From Erwinia sp. HDF1-3R (lineage in GTDB: Bacteria; Pseudomonadota; Gammaproteobacteria; Enterobacterales; Enterobacteriaceae), in assembly GCF_039621855.1 (NCBI RefSeq), contig NZ_CP155071.1, positions 4,030,001-4,094,000 of the forward strand: a stretch of 64,000 bases of DNA. Reading direction: 5' to 3'. Numbering within the stretch: position 1 is the first letter of the stretch; every line of letters begins with the position of its first letter. The position numbers and the translations under genes are program-made. The notes under the pieces were generated by a model, which was not told the origin of the DNA, searched no databases, and worked only from the letters and a program-made list of their open reading frames with translations. Positions 22,397 to 31,290 of the stretch are shown piece by piece.

Positions 22397-23341
22397 ATGA
22401 TTAAGCTTGGCATTGTGATGGACCCGATTACCTCCATCAATATTAAGAAAGACACCAGCTTCGCCATGTTGCTGGAAGCACAGCGCCGTGGTTATGAGAT
22501 TCATTACATGGAGATGAGCGATCTTTACCTGCGCGGCGGAGAAGCCCGTGCGCATACGCGCCTGCTGAGCGTGGAGCAGAATGCTGAAAGCTGGTTTGAG
22601 TTCGGCAGCGAAGAGGATATCCCGCTGGCCGATCTGAATGTGGTGCTGATGCGTAAGGATCCGCCATTTGATACCGAATTCATCTACGCCACTTACATCC
22701 TTGAGCGCGCAGAGGAAAAAGGCACGCTGATTGTTAATAAGCCACAGAGCCTGCGTGATTGTAATGAAAAGCTGTTTACCGCCTGGTTTGCGGAACTGAC
22801 GCCGGATACGTTGGTCACACGTAATGCACAGCAGATCCGTGAATTCTGGCAGACGCATGGCGATATCATCCTTAAGCCGCTGGACGGAATGGGAGGTGCC
22901 TCGATTTTTCGTATCAAGCAGGAAGATCCCAACCTGTCGGTGATTATCGAAACGCTGACCGGGCACGGCAGCTTTTACTGTATGGCGCAAAATTACCTGC
23001 CCGCGATTAAAGAAGGCGACAAGCGCGTGCTGGTAGTGGATGGCGAACCGGTGCCTTACTGTCTTGCGCGCATTCCTAAATCCGGCGAGACGCGCGGTAA
23101 CCTGGCCGCCGGTGGGCGCGGTGAAGCCCGACCGCTAAGCGACAGTGACTGGGAAATCGCCCGCCGTGTTGCGCCAACGCTCAAAGCTAAAGGGCTGATT
23201 TTTGTTGGTCTGGATATCATCGGCGATAAGCTGACCGAGATTAACGTAACCAGCCCAACCTGCGTGCGTGAGATCGAAGCAGCATTCCCTGTTTCAATTA
23301 CGGGTATGCTGATGGATGCCATTGAGAAGCGCCTGGCATAA
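22397..23341 (+). CDS. gshB: glutathione synthetase
   Basis: ATP-grasp ligase joining gamma-glutamylcysteine and glycine. The 314-residue protein starts MIKLGIVMDPITSIN like E. coli GshB (316). It has the nucleotide-binding loop KPLDGMGGASIFR near residue 160 and NVTSPTCVREI near 283. A short GC hairpin lies 8 bases past the stop. It is followed by yqgE and yqgF, the conserved order. Confidence 0.97.
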   Translation: MIKLGIVMDPITSINIKKDTSFAMLLEAQRRGYEIHYMEMSDLYLRGGEARAHTRLLSVEQNAESWFEFGSEEDIPLADLNVVLMRKDPPFDTEFIYATYILERAEEKGTLIVNKPQSLRDCNEKLFTAWFAELTPDTLVTRNAQQIREFWQTHGDIILKPLDGMGGASIFRIKQEDPNLSVIIETLTGHGSFYCMAQNYLPAIKEGDKRVLVVDGEPVPYCLARIPKSGETRGNLAAGGRGEARPLSDSDWEIARRVAPTLKAKGLIFVGLDIIGDKLTEINVTSPTCVREIEAAFPVSITGMLMDAIEKRLA

Positions 23342-23436
23342 CTCTTTATACGGGGTCAGCGGGCCCCGTAATTAACCCGTTAACGTCATCTGCGGCCCCG
23401 GCTGCGGGTGGTTAACCCGAATACAGAACCCTGATA

Positions 23437-24000
23437 ATGAATTTACAGCATCATTTTTTGATTGCGATGCCGACCCTGCAGGATCCGCTGTTTAAACGCT
23501 CGGTGGTATATATCTGCGAGCATAATGACGAAGGGGCAATGGGCCTTATCGTTAACAAGCCGATGGAAAACCTGACGGTAGAGGGTATGCTTAAAAAGCT
23601 CAAGATCGTGCCAAACCCGCGCGATCCCGAGGCGAAACTCGATAAGCCGGTATTTGCGGGTGGTCCTCTGGCAGAAGATCGCGGATTTATTCTGCACTCT
23701 GCTGAGCACACCTATGCCTCCAGTATTCGCGTGTCAGATAACACTATTATTACCACCTCCCGCGATGTGCTGGAGACGTTAGGCACGCCGGAACGTCCAA
23801 AAAACGTGCTGGTCGCTCTGGGCTACTGTGCCTGGGAAAAGGATCAGCTGGAGAGTGAACTGCTGGAAAATGCCTGGCTCACCACCCCGGCAAACAGCAA
23901 TATCCTGTTCACTACGCCGATCGCCGACCGCTGGCGCGAAGCGGCCAGAAGCATTGGCGTGGACATACATAATATGACCAGCGATGCAGGGCATGCCTGA
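23437..24000 (+). CDS. yqgE: YqgE/AlgH family protein
   Basis: A 187-residue member of the YqgE/AlgH family (DUF179, UPF0301), starting [19 protein letters not shown]. The family is widely conserved, but the function is not known; the link to alginate control comes from Pseudomonas AlgH. Its stop overlaps the yqgF start (ATGA), so the two are translated from one message. Confidence 0.95.
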   Translation: MNLQHHFLIAMPTLQDPLFKRSVVYICEHNDEGAMGLIVNKPMENLTVEGMLKKLKIVPNPRDPEAKLDKPVFAGGPLAEDRGFILHSAEHTYASSIRVSDNTIITTSRDVLETLGTPERPKNVLVALGYCAWEKDQLESELLENAWLTTPANSNILFTTPIADRWREAARSIGVDIHNMTSDAGHA

Positions 24001-24422
24001 TGACACACATGACACTGCTGGCGTTCGATTTTGGCACTAAAAGTATTGGCGTCGCCATTGGACAGCAGCTGACCGGCACCGCCCGCCCCCTTAACGCGCT
24101 GAAGGCTCAGGATGGTATTCCCGACTGGAACAAAATCGAAGCGCTGCTAAAAGAGTGGCAGCCCGATCGCGTCGTCGTCGGCCTGCCGTTGAATATGGAT
24201 GGCACCGAGCAGCCACTGACCGTCCGGGCCAGGAAATTTGCTAATCGCCTGCATGGTCGCTTTGGTGTCCAGGTTGATCTGCACGACGAACGTCTTAGCA
24301 CCGTCGAAGCCAGAGCGGATTTATTTGCTCAGGGCGGCTTCCGCGCATTGAATAAAGGAAGCGTTGACTCACTGTCAGCGGTCATTATCCTTGAAAGCTG
24401 GTTTGAACAGGCCTGGTCATAA
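24000..24422 (+). CDS. yqgF: YqgF/RuvX, pre-16S rRNA nuclease
   Basis: RNase H-fold protein of 140 residues. It acts in maturation of the 16S rRNA 5' end in E. coli and was first proposed as a Holliday-junction resolvase. The acidic motif [14 protein letters not shown] near residue 9, LPLNMDG near 63 and the C-terminal DSLSAVIIL are the active-site blocks. Its ATG overlaps the yqgE stop; an internal ATG at 24009 is a possible alternative. Confidence 0.95.
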   Translation: MTHMTLLAFDFGTKSIGVAIGQQLTGTARPLNALKAQDGIPDWNKIEALLKEWQPDRVVVGLPLNMDGTEQPLTVRARKFANRLHGRFGVQVDLHDERLSTVEARADLFAQGGFRALNKGSVDSLSAVIILESWFEQAWS

Positions 24423-24428
24423 GTATAA

Positions 24429-24517
24429 TGCTGCTGCACTGACCCAACGTTATTTAGCAATGCTTAGTACGTTGGGGCGGATAATAGTACGTTGGGGTGA
24501 GTAATGATGCAGCAGCA
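24429..24517. repeat. nested inverted and direct repeats after yqgF
   Basis: Outer arms TGCTGCTGCA (24429-24438) and TGCAGCAGCA (24508-24517) are exact inverse complements. Inside, ACCCAACGT (24442-24450) pairs with either of two direct copies of TAGTACGTTGGGG at 24465 and 24485, 20 bases apart. It could fold in alternative ways. No transposase is nearby. Confidence 0.7.
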
Positions 24518-24757
24518 CTGCACGCCATGCTGAATAGCGAGCGCGGCAGGGATTTTGAAAACCTGAATGCTTAGCAAATTAATTATTATACTTGTCTATT
24601 ATTGTTAACTAAGCGCATTGCATTAATCCACTGGGTCACTCAATATTTGCAATCAGTTAGACACTTAAAAAAATTGAAGCCTGTGACCGTGATGTTGGTA
24701 ATGAACCGGGGGATGATATGCAGCATAAGGTGCCTGAACGATGAGGCAACCCTGCGT

Positions 24758-24783
24758 AAAAGCCGCCCTACAGGGGCGGCTTT
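24758..24783. terminator. terminator-like stem downstream of the small lipoprotein gene
   Basis: AAAGCCGCCC and GGGGCGGCTTT form a strong stem with short A and T tracts on both sides. It lies about 25 bases past the yhfL-type stop and can serve the minus strand. Confidence 0.65.
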
Positions 24784-24805
24784 AAAGCGATAAACTGATG
24801 CAGGC

Positions 24806-24973
24806 TTATTTATCTGTTGGACCACACCCGCCAATGATTTTGGAAATTGAAATGGCTGGATGGAGCAGATAATCATAGTCGCAGTTTTTTTCTTTATTAT
24901 AAACACTACCGCTACAGCCTGATAATGTTGCGATGACAGCAGTAAGAAGAGTGATCTTGATTAATTTATTCAT
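24806..24973 (-). CDS. yhfL: small YhfL-type lipoprotein
   Basis: A 55-residue ORF reading MNKLIKITLLTAVIATLSGC with a lipobox (LSGC, Cys20) and ending in HPAISISKIIGGCGPTDK. From memory this closely matches E. coli YhfL (DUF4223 family), including the NCDYDYLLHPAIS block. Mature length is only about 36 residues. The start is preceded by AAAGGGAATT. Function is unknown. It is placed between yqgF and yggR, not where E. coli yhfL lies. The minus-strand stem downstream could end its message. Confidence 0.85.
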   Translation of the reverse strand: MNKLIKITLLTAVIATLSGCSGSVYNKEKNCDYDYLLHPAISISKIIGGCGPTDK

Positions 24974-25069
24974 ATAATTCCCTTTAACTAAATTAGTTTA
25001 TTAACACCGCGCAATATCCTGGCGGCAACACAATATAACCCTAAAATAAGTAATGTTACAATTAAAAAA

Positions 25070-26068
25070 TCATTTGTTCGTCAGGCCCATCCTGCGTCTT
25101 TCATGCAGGCTTTGCTCAAAAGTTTGCATGCCGGATTGCATACCCGTCTGCAGTAGCCCCGGCAGCTGGTGCGTTTTCCCCTCGCGGATCATATTCGCTA
25201 CCGCCGGGGTATTCACCAGCACTTCAAATAGCGCCACCCTGCCCCCGCGACACCCCTCCACCAGCTTCTGGGCGATCACCGCCTTCAGGCTGCCAGCCAG
25301 CTGGCTGCGGATCAGGTTTTTTTCCGTACCGGGAAACGCGTCCACCAGCCGCTCAACCGCCTGTGCTGCACCACGGGTATGGAGCGTCGCCAGCACCAGG
25401 TGCCCGGTTTCCGCCGCCGTCAGGGCCAGCTGGATAGTTTCGAGGTCCCGCAGTTCGCCAAGCAGGATAACGTCCGGATCTTCACGCAGTGCCCCCCGTA
25501 ATCCCTCGCTAAAAGAGGCACAGTGCAGGCCTATTTCCCGCTGCTGGATCAGCGATATCTGGCTGTAATGAAGGAATTCGATCGGATCTTCCAGCGTAAT
25601 GATATGGCGATCCTGATTTTTGTTGAGCGCATCGACAAACGCGGCCAGCGTGGTCGACTTCCCGCTTCCTGTTGCACCCGTTACCAGCACCAGCCCCTCC
25701 TTCTGCTGAAGCAACCCATTGACAACGGGCGGTAGCCGCAGCGCGTCCAGCGCCGGGCAGTCACTCGCAATCACCCTGACAGCCAGTGACAACCCACTTC
25801 TCTGCTGGAAAAAATGCGCGCGCAAACGCGTCCCACCCGCGGTGGTCAGTGCAATATCAGCCTGTCCCACGCTTTCCAGCTGCGCCTGCCGGGCGCAGTC
25901 CAGCCAGGCGCTCGCCAGCGATTCCAGCGCTGCCGCACCGATCGTTGCGCAACCGCTTATTTTTTCCAGCCGGCCATTTAGACGCCAGAAGGGTTGAAGG
26001 CCACTGCAAAGGTGCAGATCCCCCGCGTTATGCTTTACACTAAGGGCCACAATGTCTTCGATATCCAT
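25070..26068 (-). CDS. yggR: PilT-like secretion/pilus ATPase YggR
   Basis: A 332-residue GspE/PilT-family ATPase. It has Walker A GATGSGKST near residue 130, Walker B VILLGELRD near 196, and the Asp- and His-box region with LHTRGA near 225. PilT proteins retract type IV pili, but no pilus genes are nearby, so the partner is unclear. The start MDIEDIVALSV is chosen by family and an AGGGA upstream. Its ATG is only 15 bases from the divergent yggS ATG. Confidence 0.93.
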   Translation of the reverse strand: MDIEDIVALSVKHNAGDLHLCSGLQPFWRLNGRLEKISGCATIGAAALESLASAWLDCARQAQLESVGQADIALTTAGGTRLRAHFFQQRSGLSLAVRVIASDCPALDALRLPPVVNGLLQQKEGLVLVTGATGSGKSTTLAAFVDALNKNQDRHIITLEDPIEFLHYSQISLIQQREIGLHCASFSEGLRGALREDPDVILLGELRDLETIQLALTAAETGHLVLATLHTRGAAQAVERLVDAFPGTEKNLIRSQLAGSLKAVIAQKLVEGCRGGRVALFEVLVNTPAVANMIREGKTHQLPGLLQTGMQSGMQTFEQSLHERRRMGLTNK

Positions 26069-26083
26069 AATTTTTCCCTGACT

Positions 26084-26791
26084 ATGACCTCGATTCAGCA
26101 CAACTTACACCTTGTCCTTGAGCATATCTCAGCGACTGCTTCGCGCTGCGGGCGCGATCCGAAAGAAATTACGCTGCTTGCAGTCAGTAAAACTAAACCT
26201 GCGAGCGCGGTTGAGGAAGCCGCCGCCGCGGGACAGCTCTGTTTTGGTGAAAACTACGTGCAGGAAGGCGTTGATAAGATCCAGGCGATAGAGAATCCGG
26301 GGCTGGAGTGGCACTTTATCGGCCCTCTGCAATCCAATAAGAGTCGCCTGGTGGCTGAACATTTTCACTGGTGCCATACGCTGGATCGTTTGAAAATTGC
26401 CGTGCGCCTGGACGAGCAGCGTCCTGACGCTTTACCGCCGCTCAACGTGCTTATCCAAATAAACATCAGCGATGAGAACAGTAAATCTGGCATCATGCTG
26501 GAGGCGCTGGAGGCGCTGGCTGATGAGGTGTCCCGGCTGCCGCGCCTGAAACTGCGGGGGCTGATGGCCATTCCGGCCCCGGAAGCGGATTATGCGCGTC
26601 AGCTGGCGGTATGTCGGCAGATGGCAGAAGCGCTTGCTGAGCTGAAAAAGAACCATCCCGGCGTCGACACGCTTTCTATGGGAATGAGTGACGATATGGA
26701 CGCTGCGATTGCAGCAGGCAGTACCATGGTGCGCATTGGCACCGCTATTTTTGGCGCGCGTGATTACAGCGCCACTCACAACAATAACTGA
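26084..26791 (+). CDS. yggS: PLP homeostasis protein YggS
   Basis: A 235-residue PLP-binding single-domain protein of the YggS/PROSC family, which buffers pyridoxal phosphate and affects amino-acid pools; no enzyme activity is established. The PLP lysine is in AVSKTKPAS near residue 36, and GENYVQEG and HFIGPLQSNKSR follow. The ATG at 26084 lacks a clear Shine-Dalgarno but matches the family start. It heads yggS-yggT-rdgB-hemW. Confidence 0.95.
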   Translation: MTSIQHNLHLVLEHISATASRCGRDPKEITLLAVSKTKPASAVEEAAAAGQLCFGENYVQEGVDKIQAIENPGLEWHFIGPLQSNKSRLVAEHFHWCHTLDRLKIAVRLDEQRPDALPPLNVLIQINISDENSKSGIMLEALEALADEVSRLPRLKLRGLMAIPAPEADYARQLAVCRQMAEALAELKKNHPGVDTLSMGMSDDMDAAIAAGSTMVRIGTAIFGARDYSATHNNN

Positions 26792-26799
26792 GGAAACCC

Positions 26800-27351
26800 A
26801 TGCTGACGTTGACTTTTCTGGTAACAACGGTAATTAACCTGTACGTCAAAGTGTTGTTGCTACGCATCTGGATGCAGTGGGCGAGATGCGATTTCTATAA
26901 CCCCTTTTCGCAGTTTGTTGTAAAAATCACCCAGCCGGTGATCAAGCCGCTGAGGCGCGTAATTCCGTCCATCGGTCCGCTGGATACCGCCTCACTGCTG
27001 CTGGCATGGGTGCTGAGCGTGCTGATGTTTACGCTGCTGTTTGCCCTACAGAGCCGGGTCTTTATCTTCGATCCGGTCTTCCTCTACTTTGGCCTGGTGT
27101 CCGTCGCTAAGGCCGCGGGAATGCTGGTATTTTGGGTGATTATTATCCGTTCGCTGCTGAGCTGGGTCAGCCAGGGCCGCAATCCGGTTGATTTGGTACT
27201 TTTACAGCTCACCGAACCATTAATGGCTCCCATTCGCCGTATTATTCCGGCCATGGGCGGGATCGATTTCTCCGCAATGGCGGTGATCCTGATCCTCTAT
27301 ATGCTGAACTTCCTGGGTATGGATTTCATCCCTGGCTGGTCACAGCTGTAA
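26800..27351 (+). CDS. yggT: YggT-family inner-membrane protein
   Basis: A 183-residue membrane protein with two YGGT repeats, each with two hydrophobic segments. The repeat motif is seen in NPFSQFVVKITQPVIKPLRR and in NPVDLVLLQLTEPLMAPIRR. The family is found from bacteria to chloroplasts; roles in osmotic tolerance and thylakoid organisation have been reported for relatives. It starts 8 bases after yggS, behind GAGGAAA. Confidence 0.94.
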   Translation: MLTLTFLVTTVINLYVKVLLLRIWMQWARCDFYNPFSQFVVKITQPVIKPLRRVIPSIGPLDTASLLLAWVLSVLMFTLLFALQSRVFIFDPVFLYFGLVSVAKAAGMLVFWVIIIRSLLSWVSQGRNPVDLVLLQLTEPLMAPIRRIIPAMGGIDFSAMAVILILYMLNFLGMDFIPGWSQL

Positions 27352-27381
27352 GTTTTCATCGCAGTAAATGCAGGATTTGTT

Positions 27382-27975
27382 ATGCAAAAAGTTGTACTCG
27401 CTACCGGCAATGTCGGAAAAGTTCGTGAACTGGCCGATCTGCTGGCTGAATTTGGGCTGGATATCGTCGCGCAAACCGACCTGGGCGTCACCTCAGCCGA
27501 AGAGACCGGCCTGACGTTCATTGAAAACGCGATCCTTAAAGCGCGTCACGCCTCTGCGGTGACCGGTTTACCCGCCATTGCCGATGACTCAGGTCTGGCA
27601 GTTGACGCGCTGAGCGGCGCACCGGGGATTTACTCGGCTCGCTATGCCGGAGAGAATGCCTCGGATGCGCAAAACCTGCAAAAGCTGCTGACCGCGCTGG
27701 AAAACGTTGCCGACGGCGATCGCCAGGCACAGTTTCACTGCGTGCTGGTTTATCTTCGCCATGCTGAAGATCCGACGCCGCTGGTCTTCCACGGCAGCTG
27801 GCAGGGCGAAATTACTCGCCAGCCGGCAGGTGAAGGCGGCTTCGGTTACGATCCGATTTTCTACGTGCCCGCTGCAGGGAAAACCGCTGCGGAGCTGAGC
27901 CGGGACGAAAAGCGCGCTGTTTCACACCGTGGGAAAGCCCTGACGCTGCTGCTGGATGCCCTGCGCAATGCGTAA
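27382..27975 (+). CDS. rdgB: dITP/XTP pyrophosphatase
   Basis: Removes deaminated purine nucleotides (dITP, dXTP) from the pool, preventing mutagenic incorporation. The 197-residue protein has the N-terminal [12 protein letters not shown], the Glu/Asp active site in [16 protein letters not shown] near residue 67, and [14 protein letters not shown] near 150. Its end overlaps the hemW start by 8 bases. Confidence 0.97.
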   Translation: MQKVVLATGNVGKVRELADLLAEFGLDIVAQTDLGVTSAEETGLTFIENAILKARHASAVTGLPAIADDSGLAVDALSGAPGIYSARYAGENASDAQNLQKLLTALENVADGDRQAQFHCVLVYLRHAEDPTPLVFHGSWQGEITRQPAGEGGFGYDPIFYVPAAGKTAAELSRDEKRAVSHRGKALTLLLDALRNA

Positions 27976-29107
27976 GCTTCCTCCGCTCAGCCTCTATATT
28001 CACATCCCCTGGTGCGTGCAGAAGTGCCCCTACTGCGACTTCAATTCGCATGCGCTTAAGGGCGAGGTGCCCCATGAAGAGTACGTGCGGCATCTTCTGG
28101 CCGATCTCGATGCCGATCTGCCGCTTACCGCCGGGCGCGAGGTGAGCACCCTCTTTATTGGTGGAGGCACCCCAAGCCTGTTGAGCAGCGAAGCGATGCA
28201 GATGTTGCTGGATGGCGTTCGCCAGCGCTTGCCGCTGGCGGCTGACGCAGAGATTACCATGGAGGCCAATCCTGGTACGGTCGAAGCTGAGCGCTTCAGC
28301 GGCTACCAGCGCGCCGGTGTTAACCGCATCTCGATTGGGGTACAGAGCTTCAGCCCACAAAAGCTAACGCGTCTGGGCCGCATCCACGACGCAGATGAGG
28401 CAAAGCGGGCAGCCAGGCTGGCCGCCGGACTGGGACTACGCAGCTTTAATCTCGATCTGATGCACGGGCTGCCCGATCAGTCGCTGGAGGAGGCCCTGGA
28501 CGATTTGCGTCAGGCCATTGAGCTTAATCCGCCGCATTTATCGTGGTATCAGTTAACCATTGAGCCTAATACCCTCTTCGCCTCACGCCCGCCGGTACTC
28601 CCCGACGATGATGCCCTGTGGGATATTTTCGAGCAGGGCGACAGGCTGCTGACCGCGGCGGGCTATCAGCAATATGAAACCTCCGCCTACGCCAAACCCG
28701 GTTACCGCTGTGAGCACAACCTTAACTACTGGCGCTTCGGTGACTATCTGGGTATCGGCTGTGGCGCGCACGGCAAGCTGACCCAGCCCGATGGACGGAT
28801 TATCCGCACCTGCAAAACGCGTCATCCGCGTGGTTTTATGGCCGGTAACTATATGGACCGCCAGCATGAGGTGGCGGATAGCGAGAAGCCCTTTGAATTC
28901 TTTATGAACCGCTTCCGCCTGCTTGAAGCTGCTCCGCGTGAAGAGTTCACCCGCTATACCGGCTTACAGCAGGCTATTATCCGCCCTCAGATTGATGAAG
29001 CGCTGGAAAAGGGTTATTTGATTGAAACGCCACAGGCGTGGCAAATTACCCATAAAGGCAAGCTGTTCCTGAACTCGCTGCTGGAGCTGTTTCTGACGGA
29101 AGAGTAA
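27968..29107 (+). CDS. hemW: radical SAM heme chaperone HemW
   Basis: A radical-SAM protein of 379 residues related to coproporphyrinogen dehydrogenase HemN. E. coli HemW is reported to bind heme and deliver it to respiratory enzymes. The iron-sulfur motif [11 protein letters not shown] (CX3CX2C) is near residue 14, with [10 protein letters not shown] near 60. The start [15 protein letters not shown] overlaps rdgB and follows the family; the frame extends four codons further upstream. Confidence 0.96.
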   Translation: MRKLPPLSLYIHIPWCVQKCPYCDFNSHALKGEVPHEEYVRHLLADLDADLPLTAGREVSTLFIGGGTPSLLSSEAMQMLLDGVRQRLPLAADAEITMEANPGTVEAERFSGYQRAGVNRISIGVQSFSPQKLTRLGRIHDADEAKRAARLAAGLGLRSFNLDLMHGLPDQSLEEALDDLRQAIELNPPHLSWYQLTIEPNTLFASRPPVLPDDDALWDIFEQGDRLLTAAGYQQYETSAYAKPGYRCEHNLNYWRFGDYLGIGCGAHGKLTQPDGRIIRTCKTRHPRGFMAGNYMDRQHEVADSEKPFEFFMNRFRLLEAAPREEFTRYTGLQQAIIRPQIDEALEKGYLIETPQAWQITHKGKLFLNSLLELFLTEE

Positions 29108-29119
29108 TTACAGAGCCTG

Positions 29120-29280
29120 GATGGCCAGCAGCATCGCCGCATTCGTGATATCCATCGACAGGTGGACGAAGTCGGGTGCCGTGCCATAGGTAGATGAAGT
29201 CGGCTGCCGTGCCATAGGTGAACGAGAACAGGATCTGTGCCACTAGTAGCACAGCCTGGCCTGTCTTGAGTGGGCTACTG
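29120..29280 (-). pseudogene. possible decayed coding tail with a 28-bp tandem duplication
   Basis: On the minus strand a frame reads VLLVAQILFSFTYGTA, a hydrophobic stretch, and is then shifted by a 28-bp tandem duplication (29168-29223). If one copy is removed, the frame continues to DITNAAMLLAIQAL and a stop near 29110. No start codon is evident and I do not recognise the protein. E. coli has yggM and ansB in this interval; both are absent here. Confidence 0.3.
29168..29223. repeat. 28-bp tandem repeat, two copies
   Basis: Two adjacent units each start GAAGTCGG and contain TGCCGTGCCATAGG; they differ at one base within the first 24 and at the junction. The unit is not a multiple of three, so it would break any reading frame through it. 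Confidence 0.85.
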
Positions 29281-29285
29281 CCGGA

Positions 29286-29999
29286 CTATTTCAGTCCGGC
29301 GATCAGCGCCTTGCGCTGCCCTTCAAGCGTGGTCACGCGGTTACAGACTTCGTGGCCGAAGTTCTGAAAATCCTGCTGCTGATTGCTCCATTCGGCCTGA
29401 ATGGACTGCTGAAGGCCGCCAAGGTTGCCCATAATCGCCTGCAGGGGATTATCACTTTTACCCGCCTGCCGGGTGCCCATCTCATTCAGGCTGTCCTGCA
29501 CTACCCCACCCATCGCGCTCTGTACCAGCTTTTCACCGTCCTCACGGACCTGGGCGATAGCCTTGTGGTGGAAGGTCAGTCCGTCGCTGCGGTGTTCGAT
29601 AATCCGCGCCATCTGCTGCTTAAGCTGTTTATCCAGCGTGGTCAGACGATTACGCACATTGCTGTCCTGACCCAGCTTCTCGACGATGACCTTATCCAGC
29701 GCGACGCGGCCTTTCTCCAGACGCTCGCGGGCGCCCTGATCGACCCAGGGTAAATCGCGACGCAGCGCAGCCTGATAATCAATAGCCTTCTGGCGCGTGT
29801 CGGTATCCACCGTAGCGGCCTGGCCGTTGCGCTGCACATCACCCGTTGGGGAAATAAGCAGATTGCCGCTGGCACCCACGACCTGAACATTCTGGGGGGA
29901 AATAACGATATCGTCCTGAGGGTTTACGCTGCACTGATAGTCCGCCTGGGCCTGCCCCGCCGCCAGCAGCATCGCACCCATTATTATCGCTTTACGCAT
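29286..29999 (-). CDS. yggN: DUF2884 periplasmic protein YggN
   Basis: A 237-residue protein with a signal peptide (MRKAIIMGAMLLAAGQAQA, cleavage before DYQC) and a DUF2884 body rich in charged helices. Function is unknown. E. coli YggN is 239 residues. The start is chosen at the signal-peptide methionine with GGAGAG upstream; the frame extends 20 codons further without support. It is the last gene of trmB-yggL-yggN. Confidence 0.92.
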   Translation of the reverse strand: MRKAIIMGAMLLAAGQAQADYQCSVNPQDDIVISPQNVQVVGASGNLLISPTGDVQRNGQAATVDTDTRQKAIDYQAALRRDLPWVDQGARERLEKGRVALDKVIVEKLGQDSNVRNRLTTLDKQLKQQMARIIEHRSDGLTFHHKAIAQVREDGEKLVQSAMGGVVQDSLNEMGTRQAGKSDNPLQAIMGNLGGLQQSIQAEWSNQQQDFQNFGHEVCNRVTTLEGQRKALIAGLK

Positions 30000-30091
30000 C
30001 TTGCTCTCTCCTGATACTGATATGGCCACGCCCGCGTGGCCCCAACGAACATCCGTCAACAGATGACCGCCTGTGGTTCAGCTTGCAGAGG

Positions 30092-30418
30092 TTAGTCCCA
30101 CCAGACGTCGAAAAGTTCGGTGACCTTAACGTTTTCCAGCTTGCGCTCTTCCAGCCATTTGCGTACCAGCTCGCGGTGCGCTTCGGTACATTTGCCGGTT
30201 TGCTGCAGGCAAATTAAGCCCTCCCACTGCAGATAACCACTGCCGTCAAACGCCAGGCCATTAGGATCGATAGCCTCTTCAATCAGTGCATCCACCGTGG
30301 AATCAATGGTTTGCTCGGTAGCGCCCTGGGGAAAGGTGAAACCGACAGAGAAACCCAGTTCCTGAAACTCATCAATATGCATCTTTTTACGCAAGCGACG
30401 ACTGCGATGGGTAGCCAT
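30092..30418 (-). CDS. yggL: YggL, DUF469 ribosome-associated protein
   Basis: A 108-residue protein with a basic N terminus ([20 protein letters not shown]) and a C terminus ending ELFDVWWD, identical in length to E. coli YggL. The family (DUF469) has been found associated with the 50S ribosomal subunit. Its ATG overlaps the trmB stop, so translation is coupled. Confidence 0.94.
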   Translation of the reverse strand: MATHRSRRLRKKMHIDEFQELGFSVGFTFPQGATEQTIDSTVDALIEEAIDPNGLAFDGSGYLQWEGLICLQQTGKCTEAHRELVRKWLEERKLENVKVTELFDVWWD

Positions 30419-31137
30419 TATTTAATCCTCTCAAACATCAGATCCCAAACACCGTGGCCGAGACGCTGACCACGCTGCTCAAATTTAGTTAACGGACGCG
30501 ACTCAGGCCGCGGTACAAAGTTATCCGTTGTGGACTGGTTTTTACTTCCCGCAATGCTGTTCATCACCTCCAGCATGTGTTCCGCATAGGCTTCCCAGTC
30601 GGTGGCCATATGGAACACGCCGCCCAGCTTCAGCTTACGCATAACCAGCTCTGCGAAGGGGGCCTGGACGATGCGGCGCTTGTTGTGCCGGGCTTTATGC
30701 CAGGGATCCGGGAAAAACAGCTGCACCATACGCAGCGCATTATCCGGGATCATCTTTTCCAGCACCTCTACCGCATCGTGGCACATCACGCGAAGATTCT
30801 CCACGCCCGCTTCATGTGCACTGCTCAGGCAGGCGCCCACGCCGGGAGAGTGAACCTCAATTCCGAGAAAATTCTGCTGCGGATTAGCTTTAGCCATCTC
30901 CACCAGCGAGGAACCCATGCCGAAGCCAATTTCCAGTACCACCGGTGCATCGCGACCAAACAGGCTCACCAGATCGATAGGTTCTGGCTGATATTCCACA
31001 CCCATAATGGGCCAGAAGTGTTCCAGCGCGTGCTCCTGCCCTTTAGTCAGCCGCCCCTGACGGCGGACGAAGCTGCGGATACGGCGCATTGGCCGACCGT
31101 TTTCATCAAACTCCGGTGAAATCACATCATTATTCAT
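30418..31137 (-). CDS. trmB: tRNA (guanine-N7-)-methyltransferase
   Basis: Makes m7G46 in tRNA variable loops. The 239-residue SAM methyltransferase has [15 protein letters not shown] near residue 70 and the characteristic [15 protein letters not shown] near 145. The end carries [20 protein letters not shown]. It is divergent from mutY, and the shared upstream region is about 150 bases. Confidence 0.97.
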   Translation of the reverse strand: MNNDVISPEFDENGRPMRRIRSFVRRQGRLTKGQEHALEHFWPIMGVEYQPEPIDLVSLFGRDAPVVLEIGFGMGSSLVEMAKANPQQNFLGIEVHSPGVGACLSSAHEAGVENLRVMCHDAVEVLEKMIPDNALRMVQLFFPDPWHKARHNKRRIVQAPFAELVMRKLKLGGVFHMATDWEAYAEHMLEVMNSIAGSKNQSTTDNFVPRPESRPLTKFEQRGQRLGHGVWDLMFERIK

Positions 31138-31290
31138 CTTTTTGCCTGCTGGTCTGCAATATCTGGAAAACGGGCATTATGCAAAGTTACAGCCTTTAAG
31201 CAAGCCCCGGTAACTTCCGGTTTACAGCATAGTTGGTCTGTGCTGGAATCCCAGCCTGAATTCACTTATCCGGGAAAACTGTTAAACATG

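Larger units (their letters stand above)
24423..24805. other. yqgF-yhfL intergenic region
   Basis: This 383-base region shows no supported gene. It starts with a nested repeat at 24429-24517. A short frame then ends MLNSERGRDFENLNA at about 24574; it could be a remnant coding tail but I do not recognise it. The middle is A/T-rich, and a terminator-like stem lies at 24758-24783. Confidence 0.5.

Noticed and set aside
24640..24906. 88-codon minus-strand frame overlapping the small lipoprotein gene
   Set aside because: The overlapping frame encoding a lipobox protein similar to YhfL is far more convincing.
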